The notes beneath the pieces are model-generated. The model made no database searches. It was given only the letters and a program-made list of their open reading frames with translations, and was not told where the DNA came from. DNA of 28,413 nt, taken from a virus. The stretch is taken from the IMG/VR virus record IMGVR_UViG_3300048908_000284, positions 1 to 28,413 of that record, one strand, 5' to 3'. Of the stretch, positions 7,197-15,380 are shown in pieces; position 1 is the first letter of the stretch; each line of letters opens with the position of its first letter. A program made the translations under genes and the position numbers.

Positions 7197-10100
7197 TCAG
7201 CCTCCCACGATGACGGGCCGGTGCAGCGCGTCCTCGATGGCGAGCGCGGCTTGGATGGACTGGCGGGAGGCCTGTTCACGGACCAGGGCGTGGTAGTTGA
7301 GGACCCGGTCTCCGTACGTGGCGCTGGTGGTGTTGTTCTCCACCCGGGAGGCGGCTGCGGCGGCGCTGGTGCGGACGAGGCCGGCCATATGGGCGGCTGC
7401 GGCAGCCACATGGGGGACCGCGTCCTTCACGCCGTAGGCGAAGCCGAGCCCTGTGAACTTGCCCAGAGCACGCGTGATCCGCGACGGGCTGCCGATCTTC
7501 AGTTCGACCTTCAGCGTCTTCTGGATCTTCTTCGCCAGGGCCTTCATCGCCGCGGTGATGGCCGCCTCGGTCGCCTTCAGCCCGGCCAGGTAGCCCTTCC
7601 CGGACTGGGTGCCCGCGTCGTACATCGCGTCGGCGGCGTCCTGCCCGTACTGGGTGGAGGCCTTGACGAGGGCGTCCTGGGTGGCGTTGATGTCCTTCAG
7701 CTGCTGCGGGGTGGCATCGACGAGGGCCTTGGCGTAGGCGGCGCCCTGGTCGGGTCCGGCAGAGATGATCTGCTGTAGGAGGGCCTTGGACAGGCCGCGC
7801 TTGGCGAGGATCTGCAGGTTCGCGCCGAACGCCTTGATCTGCCCGAGGCGGGTGGTGAGGCCAGAGAGGATGCCGGCCGCGCCGAACGCGTTGCCGCCGT
7901 TAGGCAGGGAGGTGAGGGCCGCGAAGCTGTTGGCCTGGCTGGTGGAGTCCGCGGCCAGCGTGTTCGCCGCCGTGATCTTCGATGCGATGTCGTCGCGCTG
8001 CTTCGCGAGGGCCTGCAAGTGCTTGTTGGAGGTGTCGATCTGCGCGAGGAGCCGGTTGTCGAGGTCGGTCTTGACGCCCTTGAACGCGTTTTTCACCGCG
8101 GTCGCTACCTGCGTCATCGCGGCGCCGATCGCGGCGGCGGTGCCCTGGAGCTGCTTGAGGAAGTCTCCGCCGACCGCGGCGGCGATCGGCCCGGTGTCGA
8201 TGCTCTTGCCGCCGACCCGGATGATGCCGCCGGTGGCGTAGCCGCGGGGCAGGCCGCGGTTGATGCGGATGCCGCCGACGAGGCCGCCGCGGGCGTAGCC
8301 GCCCGGCCGGTTGTAGGCGGCCGACAGGGAGCCGTAGCGGGCGAGCGCGTACCGCATCGACGCGTAGATGTTGGCGAGCGGGTCCACCGACACGCCGTAC
8401 ATGAACGGGCCCTTGCTGCTGTACTTCCCGGCGTAGGAGCGGAAGGTGCCCTCGATGAGCTGCATCAGGCCGACGGAGGGGTGTCCGGCGCGGGCGTTGG
8501 AGTCCCACAGGTTGACGGCGCGCGGGTTGCCCCCGGATTCCTGGTTCTTGCGGCGGAGTGTGGTGTTGACCAGGGACAGGGACTGGTGGACCTGGCCCAG
8601 GGCCTGCTGGACGATGCCCCGATAGCGCTGCACGCCGTGCCCGCCGTCACCCCCGCCGCCGGTGAGGTAGGGCATGGGGTCGACGGGTGTGCCGTTGACG
8701 CGTGCCTCGAGGTGGAGGTGGGGGCCGGTGACGTTGCCGGTGGCGCCCACGGAGCCGATCCGGGCGCCCTGCTTGATGCCGATGCCGGCCTTGGCGGCGA
8801 TCGCGGACATGTGCGCATACAGGGAGGCGAGGCCGCCGCCGTGGTTGATGAGGACGTGCTTGCCGTACGGGCCGCCGTCGGTGACTTCTTTGACGGTGCC
8901 GTTGTCGACGGCGACGACCTTGGTGCCGATGGGGGCGGGGAAGTCGAGGCCGGTGTGCCGTCCGGACGACCAGCGCGGCCCCTTCACGCCGAACGGTGTC
9001 CCGAAGGGCACGTTGACGGGTTTGATCCACTGGCCGGAGGCGTCGGGGACGTCTATGCCGCGGATGTAGTCGATCGCGCGGTCGATGAGCATCATCGGCG
9101 CGGCCCCGATCATGCCGGGGTAGGTGTTCACGTTGGAGCCGAGGGCCCGGCTGATGCCCTTTTTGATCGGTTTGAAGGCGGCGGAGGCGACGTCGGCGAG
9201 GCCGCCGCGGACGGCGTCGGATCCCCTCTTCAGGATGCTGCCGACTCCGGAGGCGATGGACGATCCGACGCTGCTGATCGCGGAGCCGATGCCGCCGAGG
9301 ATGCCGCCGCCGGCGAACCCGTACTGGGCGCGGGCGACGGCGGGGTGCTGTCCGCGCATCGCGGCGGCGTTGAGGGCGTACAGGCGCTGGCGTTCGTAGG
9401 GGTCGCGCATGACTTCGGAGACGTAGACGCCTTCGCCGCGGCGCATGGGCACGAGCTGGTCGTCTCCGTCGCGCCAGGTGGACCAGCCGGGCAGGATGCC
9501 GCCGCGGGCGAAGCCCTTGGGGAGGCTGATGTGCGGCAGGCGGGGAACGCCGGGGATCTTGCCTGCGGTGGCGTTCCACACGGAGCTGACGCCCTGGTTG
9601 TAGACGACGTCGATCCAGAACTTGACGGGTCCCTTCACGTAGTCGCGGATCCCGCCCCAGACCGCCCCTAGCCCCTTCACTGTGATCTTGAATGATTCGG
9701 TCAGGGAGTCGGCGAAGGTCTGCCAGCCGGACTGCACCTTCCCCCACGTATCCGAGGCGGTCGACCGCACCCCGCTCAGGAAGCTGCGCCAGACCTTCAG
9801 GCTGTCGCTCTTCAGATTGCCGAAGATCCGGGTGCCGTTGTGCCACATGTCCGTGAACCACTTGGTGGTCCCGTGGACGATGTCCGGGATGACCGAGTGG
9901 CCGAGCAGGAAGTCGTACAGCCAGGAGAAACTGTCGGCGATCCCCTTGGTCAGCCACTTCACTGCGTCGATGCCTGGCTGGAGGGCCTTGCGCAGGCCCT
10001 CCATGGTCTTCACGACGGCGCCGATCGCGGGGATGACGAGCTTGAGGATGATGAACGTCGCCAGACGGATCATCAGCAGGGTCAGCGTGGTCAGCGGACC

Positions 10101-13052
10101 GATCAGCGGGACGATCGCTGGGAGGAGCTGGGTGATGAACTGCACGGACAGCAGCAGCAGTTGCGGCAGCAGCGGGGCGAGCGCGGTCAGGATCTGACCG
10201 ATCGAATTGGCCAGCTGCGTCACGAACGGGATGAGCTGCGGGATGACCGGCAGGAGCGCCGTCAGGATGTCGAGGAAGGCTTTGGCGTACTGCTTGGCGA
10301 GCTGGGCGATGATGTCCGCCAGGCCCTTGATGATGGGCAGCAGGACCGGGCCGAGCATCTGCGCGATCTGGCCGATGACCGGGGCCAGGGCGGTGAACAC
10401 CGTGGTCAGGGTGGACAGGATCGGGGTGATCGCCGGAAGGAGCGCGCCGATCAGCTGCCCGAGCGGCGGCAGCAGCGGTGCGATCGCCACCACCAGCGCG
10501 GCAACTGCCTTCGCCGCCTGGACCAGGACCGGTCCCAGAGCCTGCGCGATCGGCTGTAGCGCCTGCCCCAGCGCCCGGATCACCTGACCGACGACCGGCC
10601 CAAGAAGCTGCGTGATCTGGGTGACCGCGGGCGCCAGCGCAGCCAGCACCGGAAGCACGGCTTGGATGGCCTGCCCGAGCGCGCCCGCCAGGAGCTTGGC
10701 GACTGCGTTCAACGCGGTGAAGATCTGCGTGAGGGCCTTTTGCACCTCGGGCATGTTGATGACGCGGCGGATCTCGGCGAGGGCGGCGCCGATCGTCCCG
10801 AAGAAATCCCCGCCGGCCGCGCCGGCGGCCTTGAAGATCCCGGAGAAGATGCCGCCGATGTTCCCGAGGACCTTCCCGAACTGGATGGCCACATCGAGGG
10901 CCGTGTTGATGGCGTCCTCGAGGCCGCCGGACTTGAAGGCCTTGGCGAGCTTGCCCATCACCTTGTCGACGATCCCGGCGGCGCCGGAGGTGATCCGGTC
11001 GAATGCGGGCTGCGCCGCAACCGTGAGCTGCCCGAAGCCGGTGACCAGTTGTCCGGGCACTCGGGCCAGGTTGTGGACCGAGGTCCGCACCCCGTCAAAG
11101 ATCTTCTTGAGGATGCCGGTCCGCTGTAGGTTCGCGACCGCGGACAGGGCGTTCTTCCCGACCAGGTTGAGCTCGCCCGCGGTGCCGACCAGGCCGGTGC
11201 GGACGGTGGGCAGGACCTGCGTGCCGACCTGTCGGAGGCGGGTGCCGATCCCGGCGAACAGGCGGTCCTGGACGTCGAGTTTCATGTCCCGCCACGCCGG
11301 CGCCATGGCCTGGAGGTCGGCGACGAAGGCGCGCGCGTTCGGGGACAGTTTCGCCAGCGCGGTGCCCAGCTTCGTCGCCTGGGAGGAGGCGGCGCGCTGT
11401 GCGTCAGCAAGAGAGCGGACGGCGTCGGCGACGTTCTGCTGCGCGTCGCGGATCTGCCGCTGCCCCTGTACCTGGGCCTTGATGACGTTGGCCTGTGCCT
11501 GCGCGAGGGCCTGCTGACGGTCGGTGACCTGCTGGTCGGCGTTGGCGACCTGCTGCTTGGCCTGCACCACGTTCTTGGCGCCCTCGACCCCGGCTTTGTT
11601 CGCAGCGGCGGTGTCCTTGGTGAGGCGCTGGGTGGCGATCTGCTGCTCCGACAGCGCTTGCACGGCCTGGTCCTTGGCCAGCAGCGCCTGCTGGATCTGC
11701 AACTGGGTGGAGGCCGGGTTGGATCGGACCCGGGCGAGGTCTTCTTCGGCCTGCTGCACGGCGAGGGTGGCCTGGCGCTCGGACAGGCGGGAGTCCGTGA
11801 GGCTGTTGTTCATGTCCTGCAAGTCGCGGACCGCCTGGCGGCGGGCGGCCGTCAGGTCGAGTTGGGCCTGCTTGGCGTCGCGCTGGGCCACGGTCAGGTC
11901 GCGTTCGGAGGTGGCGACCTGCTGCTCGGCCTGCTTCACCTGCTGCGCGGCCTGCACCTGCGCGTCCTTCAGGGACTGCTGGGCCTTGGCGAGGGAGCGC
12001 TGGGCGTTCTCCACCTGCTTGATCGCGGAGGCGGCTTTCGTGGCCTCTGACGGGACTGGATTGAACGCGGCCTTGATGGCGTCGCCGACACCTGACGTGC
12101 CGACCTTCAACGTGGCGAACACCCCGCCGAGCGCGGCCACGGCGGGTGCGGCGGTCGCCGCGAGCGGTCCGAGTTGGAGGAGGGCCTGGCCGAGGGAGGC
12201 GATGGTGGGTGCGGCGGTCGCCGCGATCGCAGTGAACTTGAGGACGGTGCCGGCGAGGGAGGCGATGCCGCTGCTGCCGCCGGACCCGGACGACCCGAGG
12301 GAGCCGAGCTGACCGGTCAGTGCGCCCAGGCCGAGGGCGTTGACGCGGACGTTGACGTTTCGGTCCCGGGTCAGCGCCGTGATGCGGGTGGCTGCGGCCC
12401 GGTCGTCGAGGTCGGCCTGGATCGTCATGGTGCGGCGGCGGGTGAGGTTGGCGAGGGAGGCGGCGCCGACGCGGGTGTCAACGTCGGCGTCGATGCGGAC
12501 CTGCCGCCTGCGGATCAGGTTGTTGATTTCGTTGGCGCCGACGCGGGTGTCCACACTGGCGCGGATGGTGACGACCCGGTCCCGGGTGAGGCGGACCAGC
12601 TGCTGCTCGGCCTGCCGGTAGGCGGCCTCCTGGATCTTCGGGAGGATGTCGACGGTGTGCTGCCCCGACAGGGCGGACAGTTTGGCTCTGGCCGCGGAGT
12701 CGTCGACCTCCGCGATGACCTTGACCTTGCGGTCGGCGGTCAGCCGGGTGAGGCCCGCGACGGCAGCCTTGTCGTCGAGGTCGACCGTCACCTTGACCCT
12801 GCGGTCCTCGGTCAGACGGCGCAGGCTGGTCAGGGCCGCCTTGTCGTCCAGGTCGACGCGGACCTTCACGCCGATCGGCTTGGCCAGCTTCCTGGATATG
12901 GCGTTGCGGATCGTGTCCCCGGCGAGGTCGCCTGCGGCGCGGGCGGGTTCGCGGATCGCGGAGGGCAGCTCGATACGGAGCCGGTCGCCGAACTGGCTCA
13001 TGTCCGGGATCAGGCTGACCCGGGTGGAGCCGACGAGCGTGGCGTCCGCCAT
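7197..13052 (-). CDS. Tape measure protein with M23 peptidase and lytic transglycosylase domains (1951 aa)
   Basis: Sets tail length and probably digests peptidoglycan during DNA entry. Order of parts: short N-terminus; residues 62-240, about six 24-aa repeats with a VKVxxDLDDKAA core; 330-560, a long Gln/Ala-rich coiled coil; about 770-1030, a very hydrophobic section of LGPVLxQVI-type repeats that could insert in the membrane; about 1340-1460, an M23/LytM domain with HTGLD (His1366, Asp1370) and GPHLHLE (His1445, His1447); about 1480-1590, a transglycosylase-like domain with NQESGG (Glu1505), GLMQL and ALARYGS. The C-terminus is mixed helical and coiled coil. All four usual M23 metal/active-site positions look present. 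By the usual rule of about 0.15 nm per residue, the tail could reach roughly 290 nm at most. ATG start after GGAGAGGGAGGG. The gene lies between the chaperone and distal-tail genes, as expected. Confidence 0.95.
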   Translation of the reverse strand: MADATLVGSTRVSLIPDMSQFGDRLRIELPSAIREPARAAGDLAGDTIRNAISRKLAKPIGVKVRVDLDDKAALTSLRRLTEDRRVKVTVDLDDKAAVAGLTRLTADRKVKVIAEVDDSAARAKLSALSGQHTVDILPKIQEAAYRQAEQQLVRLTRDRVVTIRASVDTRVGANEINNLIRRRQVRIDADVDTRVGAASLANLTRRRTMTIQADLDDRAAATRITALTRDRNVNVRVNALGLGALTGQLGSLGSSGSGGSSGIASLAGTVLKFTAIAATAAPTIASLGQALLQLGPLAATAAPAVAALGGVFATLKVGTSGVGDAIKAAFNPVPSEATKAASAIKQVENAQRSLAKAQQSLKDAQVQAAQQVKQAEQQVATSERDLTVAQRDAKQAQLDLTAARRQAVRDLQDMNNSLTDSRLSERQATLAVQQAEEDLARVRSNPASTQLQIQQALLAKDQAVQALSEQQIATQRLTKDTAAANKAGVEGAKNVVQAKQQVANADQQVTDRQQALAQAQANVIKAQVQGQRQIRDAQQNVADAVRSLADAQRAASSQATKLGTALAKLSPNARAFVADLQAMAPAWRDMKLDVQDRLFAGIGTRLRQVGTQVLPTVRTGLVGTAGELNLVGKNALSAVANLQRTGILKKIFDGVRTSVHNLARVPGQLVTGFGQLTVAAQPAFDRITSGAAGIVDKVMGKLAKAFKSGGLEDAINTALDVAIQFGKVLGNIGGIFSGIFKAAGAAGGDFFGTIGAALAEIRRVINMPEVQKALTQIFTALNAVAKLLAGALGQAIQAVLPVLAALAPAVTQITQLLGPVVGQVIRALGQALQPIAQALGPVLVQAAKAVAALVVAIAPLLPPLGQLIGALLPAITPILSTLTTVFTALAPVIGQIAQMLGPVLLPIIKGLADIIAQLAKQYAKAFLDILTALLPVIPQLIPFVTQLANSIGQILTALAPLLPQLLLLSVQFITQLLPAIVPLIGPLTTLTLLMIRLATFIILKLVIPAIGAVVKTMEGLRKALQPGIDAVKWLTKGIADSFSWLYDFLLGHSVIPDIVHGTTKWFTDMWHNGTRIFGNLKSDSLKVWRSFLSGVRSTASDTWGKVQSGWQTFADSLTESFKITVKGLGAVWGGIRDYVKGPVKFWIDVVYNQGVSSVWNATAGKIPGVPRLPHISLPKGFARGGILPGWSTWRDGDDQLVPMRRGEGVYVSEVMRDPYERQRLYALNAAAMRGQHPAVARAQYGFAGGGILGGIGSAISSVGSSIASGVGSILKRGSDAVRGGLADVASAAFKPIKKGISRALGSNVNTYPGMIGAAPMMLIDRAIDYIRGIDVPDASGQWIKPVNVPFGTPFGVKGPRWSSGRHTGLDFPAPIGTKVVAVDNGTVKEVTDGGPYGKHVLINHGGGLASLYAHMSAIAAKAGIGIKQGARIGSVGATGNVTGPHLHLEARVNGTPVDPMPYLTGGGGDGGHGVQRYRGIVQQALGQVHQSLSLVNTTLRRKNQESGGNPRAVNLWDSNARAGHPSVGLMQLIEGTFRSYAGKYSSKGPFMYGVSVDPLANIYASMRYALARYGSLSAAYNRPGGYARGGLVGGIRINRGLPRGYATGGIIRVGGKSIDTGPIAAAVGGDFLKQLQGTAAAIGAAMTQVATAVKNAFKGVKTDLDNRLLAQIDTSNKHLQALAKQRDDIASKITAANTLAADSTSQANSFAALTSLPNGGNAFGAAGILSGLTTRLGQIKAFGANLQILAKRGLSKALLQQIISAGPDQGAAYAKALVDATPQQLKDINATQDALVKASTQYGQDAADAMYDAGTQSGKGYLAGLKATEAAITAAMKALAKKIQKTLKVELKIGSPSRITRALGKFTGLGFAYGVKDAVPHVAAAAAHMAGLVRTSAAAAASRVENNTTSATYGDRVLNYHALVREQASRQSIQAALAIEDALHRPVIVGG
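12331..12870 (-). repeat. Coding repeats in the tape-measure N-terminus (about 24-residue units)
   Basis: The encoded protein repeats a beta-strand followed by a helix: VKVRVDLDDKAA, VKVTVDLDDKAA, VKVIAEVDDSAA, VTIRASVDTRVG, VRIDADVDTRVG, MTIQADLDDRAA and finally VNVRVN. Each unit ends in an LTxDR-like stretch. One unit carries a longer insert (EAAYRQAEQQL). The units differ at the DNA level, so the duplications are old. Confidence 0.8.
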
Positions 13053-13067
13053 GCCGCCCTCCCTCTC

Positions 13068-13577
13068 CTACTTCTTCCGTGCCTGGAGTTCGCGGATCCG
13101 GGCCATCCACTGGTCGATCTCCGCCTGCTGTGCTGCTCGGTCGACTGGCCCGTGCTGGGGGGCGAGGCGCTCGAGGACGGCCCGGTTGCGGGCGTTGCGC
13201 GCCTCGGCGAGCTGGTCGCGTTCCTCGTCGGCGGCGAGCTTGGGCGGCGCCACCGCCGTCATCTGCGGGGGGTCGCCCTTCAGGTGGGCCTTCCACAGGG
13301 TTTGCGCGATCAGCTGGAGGAGGTTGACGGTGGTCGCGGCCAGGTAGGTCTGTTGCGACCACCGGTATCCGTCCCGGTCGCCGGTGGCGGCGGCCTTGGT
13401 GGCGGAGTCCTCGGGGAGGGCGTTGACGAGGTCGCGGAGTTCGGCCCAGGTCATCGTTCCCTCCCCCCACGAGTGGGCCCAGAATTCCTCTAGGCGGCGG
13501 CCGGGGTAGTAGCGCTGGAGGTCGGCGCGGACGGCTCCTGCGTGCTCGTCGAGGAGCTGGAGGAGCCAGCGCCTTCC
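13068..13577 (-). CDS. Tail assembly chaperone, downstream (T) frame, made by -1 frameshift as a GT fusion
   Basis: The frame is open well upstream of its first ATG (13454), and the translation there is clearly protein-like: RRWLLQLLDEHAG, AVRADLQRYYPGRR and LEEFWAHSW. This overlaps the end of the upstream G gene in the -1 frame. The upstream stop at 13490 would be bypassed by a slip at 13574-13580. The resulting fusion would be 285 aa: 116 from G and 169 from T. After the join come TWAELRDLVNALPEDSA, as in actinophage GT proteins, then a charged helix ending RIRELQARKK. GT proteins bind the tape measure and recruit tail-tube subunits. An SD-like GGGGGGAGGG just before ATG 13454 also leaves open independent translation of a 128-aa protein. 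Confidence 0.8.
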   Translation of the reverse strand, partial: GRRWLLQLLDEHAGAVRADLQRYYPGRRLEEFWAHSWGEGTMTWAELRDLVNALPEDSATKAAATGDRDGYRWSQQTYLAATTVNLLQLIAQTLWKAHLKGDPPQMTAVAPPKLAADEERDQLAEARNARNRAVLERLAPQHGPVDRAAQQAEIDQWMARIRELQARKK

Positions 13578-13924
13578 CCCTCGTCGGTGCCCGCCTCCTT
13601 GCCGAGTTCGTCGATGAGTTCCTTCAGCTCGCCCACCGTCAACCCGGCCACGGAGACGAGTTCGTCGAAGGCCTCCGGCGGGGAGGCGACCTTGCGCAGG
13701 ACTTCGATCTGGGCGCTGTTGCCGCCGGCGTCGTCGACGCTGCGGACGACGTCGACGGGCCAGTAGTCCTGGGTGAGGAAGGAGCAGGTGCGCTCCACCG
13801 GCAGGGCGAGCGGGTCGCCGGAGGGGATCTCGTAGACGACGTCGACGTACTTGATGCCTGCGGCCTGGGCGACCTGGGCGCGCATCTGCTGGAGGCGGAT
13901 GACCTTGCGGTTGGGCTTGGACAC
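13490..13924 (-). CDS. Tail assembly chaperone, upstream (G) frame (144 aa)
   Basis: Starts with GTG at 13924 and lies between the tail-tube and tape-measure genes, the fixed place of the G/T pair in long-tailed phages. The N-terminal 110 residues form the folded part (KVIRLQQMRAQVAQAAG, then VERTCSFLTQDYWPVDVVRS, PPEAFDELVSVAGLTVGELKELIDEL). The last 30 residues in this frame are a low-complexity Ser/Thr/Pro/Ala tail, as expected for a read-past region whose DNA also codes for T in another frame. Ribosomes that slip at the GGGGGAA run after residue 116 make the longer GT product. A strong hairpin upstream (13972-14022) may lower its expression relative to the tail tube. Confidence 0.85.
   Translation of the reverse strand: MSKPNRKVIRLQQMRAQVAQAAGIKYVDVVYEIPSGDPLALPVERTCSFLTQDYWPVDVVRSVDDAGGNSAQIEVLRKVASPPEAFDELVSVAGLTVGELKELIDELGKEAGTDEGEGAGSSSSSTSTQEPSAPTSSATTPAAA
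13574..13580 (-). promoter_or_regulatory. Probable -1 programmed ribosomal frameshift site (GGGGGAA)
   Basis: On the minus strand the G frame reads GAG GGG GAA GGC here. A one-base backward slip on the G-run moves the ribosome into the frame GGA AGG CGC TGG, which is open to the T stop at 13068. The P-site GGG codon re-pairs perfectly; the A-site pairing is imperfect, so the site departs from the strict X XXY YYZ rule. Position just before the G C-terminus matches the conserved arrangement in tail-chaperone genes. Confidence 0.7.
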
Positions 13925-13971
13925 GGCGGGTTCTTCTTCCTTGGGCAGGGGCTTGGGCGGGGACTGGTTCA

Positions 13972-14022
13972 GGTGGCCTGCTGTGCCGCCCCCGCCCAGG
14001 GATGTGAGCTCAGCAGGCCACC
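13972..14022 (-). terminator. 12-bp perfect hairpin between tail tube and tail chaperone (likely partial terminator)
   Basis: GGTGGCCTGCTG (13972-13983) pairs exactly with CAGCAGGCCACC (14011-14022) around a 27-base loop. It begins ten bases after the tail-tube stop. No T-run follows, so it is more likely an attenuator or an RNA-stabilising 3' end than a full stop, since the downstream tail genes need the same transcript. This would favour high tail-tube output. Confidence 0.55.
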
Positions 14023-14031
14023 AGCCTGGGG

Positions 14032-14616
14032 TTAGGTGAGGGTGACGTTGGTGAGGAACCGCTGGACGGCCTGGCCGCCGGACGGGGCGGCGAGCGGCTT
14101 GAACGTCAGCTCGAAGGAGCTGGCGTCGGACGCGCTGCGCTTGCGGTTGGCGCGGTCGGAGACGTCCGCGCGGGCGATCATGATGCGTTCGATCTCGTCG
14201 TCCTCGATGATGTCGATGCCCAGCGCCGTCTCGATGCTGGGGCTGGCCTGGCCGGTGCCGAAGCTGAGGAACTGGGGGACGGCGGGCGGGCCGGTGACGG
14301 CGGGAGTGCTGGTCATGTCGGCGGCCTGCACGGCGTAGTACAGCTGGAGGAGTTCCGCGGTCGTCTCCAAAAATGTGATCTTGAAGGTGGAGTCGCGGTT
14401 CTTCACCCGGGTCTTGACCGCCGCCTCCTCACCCCAGGCCTGGATCTCGGTGCGGTCCTCGTTGAGGGCCTCCTCGAGGCCGTCGGTGTGCATGTAGCCG
14501 AGGTCGACCCAGCCGGTTCCCCACGCAACGGTCGGGCTGGTGGGGAAGGTGGTTCCGATGGGGGCGACGTAGGCGCGGCCCTTGACGCCAATCTTGATGT
14601 TGTCTGCGTTGCCCAC
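14032..14616 (-). CDS. Major tail tube protein (194 aa)
   Basis: Starts with GTG after a strong AGGAGG. The N-terminus (NADNIKIGVKGRAYVAPIGTTFPTSPT, VAWGTGWVDLGYMHTDGLEEAL) and the centre (WGEEAAVKTRVKNRDSTFKITFLETTAELLQLYY) are typical for tube proteins of actinobacterial siphoviruses. The C-terminal half carries ELTFKPLAAPSGGQ and ends in a beta strand. Size fits a tube protein without an added Ig-like domain. Gene order (terminator, tube, chaperone, tape measure) agrees. Subunits should stack as hexameric rings around the tape measure. Confidence 0.88.
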   Translation of the reverse strand: MGNADNIKIGVKGRAYVAPIGTTFPTSPTVAWGTGWVDLGYMHTDGLEEALNEDRTEIQAWGEEAAVKTRVKNRDSTFKITFLETTAELLQLYYAVQAADMTSTPAVTGPPAVPQFLSFGTGQASPSIETALGIDIIEDDEIERIMIARADVSDRANRKRSASDASSFELTFKPLAAPSGGQAVQRFLTNVTLT

Positions 14617-14626
14617 GACGGGCCTC

Positions 14627-15082
14627 CTAGCTTGGGGTTCGGGGTGGGCGCACGCTCATCCCCAGGGTCATGCCGACCCGTCGGACACCCGTGTTGGGTT
14701 CCTCCGGGCGGTCTTGCGGGCCGGTCTCCTCGCTGGTGCCGGTGACGCGTCCGTCGGCGGTTGCTTGGCCGGGCAGCAGCTCCCACTCGCTGCGCACCCG
14801 CAAGGCCAGCCGCATCGCGGCGCCGAGGGCGGGCTTCATGGGCGCGTAGCAGTCGATGGAGAAGCGGGGCTGGTCCCTGGCAGATGGATCGGACCAGCCC
14901 CGCAGATCTGCGGTGCCGCCGATGCGCAGGACCCGAACGATGCCGCCATGCGCTGCGAGGGTCTGGTTGAACTCCTCGCCTTCCGGTAGTTCCGCCACGA
15001 CGAGGGCGGCGCTGCCGAGCGCGGCGGCGAGCAGGTCGATGGCGACCTGCTTTCCGTCGGGGAGCTGGACCGGCGTGGACAC
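14627..15082 (-). CDS. Probable tail terminator / tail completion protein (151 aa)
   Basis: GTG start; ends ten bases before the tail-tube gene. The protein has an N-terminal helix (GKQVAIDLLAAALG), a beta stretch (ALVVAELPEGEEF, GIVRVLRIGG), FSIDCYAPMKPALGAAMRLALRVRSEWELLPG, and a C-terminal disordered/beta tail. The phrase 'FSIDCYA...A..LA..VR..' fits the mixed alpha/beta fold of gpU-like tail terminators, which cap the tail tube at the end joined to the head. Assignment rests mainly on position directly before the tube gene and on this pattern. Confidence 0.65.
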   Translation of the reverse strand: MSTPVQLPDGKQVAIDLLAAALGSAALVVAELPEGEEFNQTLAAHGGIVRVLRIGGTADLRGWSDPSARDQPRFSIDCYAPMKPALGAAMRLALRVRSEWELLPGQATADGRVTGTSEETGPQDRPEEPNTGVRRVGMTLGMSVRPPRTPS

Positions 15083-15092
15083 GGCGTATCGC

Positions 15093-15353
15093 CTACTTGG
15101 CCCTGTTCGAGGACGCCTTGGCAGGCGTTGCGGGGGCGGCGGCCGGCTCGTCGGCCTTCACCGGCTCCGCCGCCGGCTCCGGCGTCTGGTCTGCCATGTC
15201 GGCGGGCTTGTCCTGTGTGTCCTCCACGGGGACGCCGAAGCCGCGCCACATCGGCAGTTCGTCGCGGCGGACCTGCACACGGTCGCCGGGCACCTTGCCC
15301 TTGTGCCAGAACGTCAGCTCCACGGTGACCTGGTCTGCCGGGTTCTCAGCCAT
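15093..15353 (-). CDS. Small neck-region hypothetical protein (86 aa)
   Basis: ATG start with a GAAGGAG ribosome site. The first 45 residues look folded and beta-rich (QVTVELTFWHKGKVPGDRVQVRRDELPMWRGFG). The remainder is Ala/Pro/Glu-rich, low in complexity, and ends in a basic tip (KASSNRAK). Small proteins with a similar strand pattern occur between the neck and tail genes of actinophages; I know no proven role. It lies between the HK97-gp10-like and tail-terminator genes in the same operon. Confidence 0.65.
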   Translation of the reverse strand: MAENPADQVTVELTFWHKGKVPGDRVQVRRDELPMWRGFGVPVEDTQDKPADMADQTPEPAAEPVKADEPAAAPATPAKASSNRAK

Positions 15354-15380
15354 GGCGGTACTCCTTCGTCAGTGATCGCA

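Noticed and set aside
8019-9671. 550-codon plus-strand open frame opposite the tape measure
   Set aside because: Shadow of the M23/transglycosylase coding region; composition is Gly/Val/Ala/Asp-biased and shows no domain.
12174-13493. Plus-strand open frame spanning the tape-measure start and chaperone T frame
   Set aside because: It crosses two well-supported minus-strand genes, and its repeats merely mirror the tape-measure repeats.
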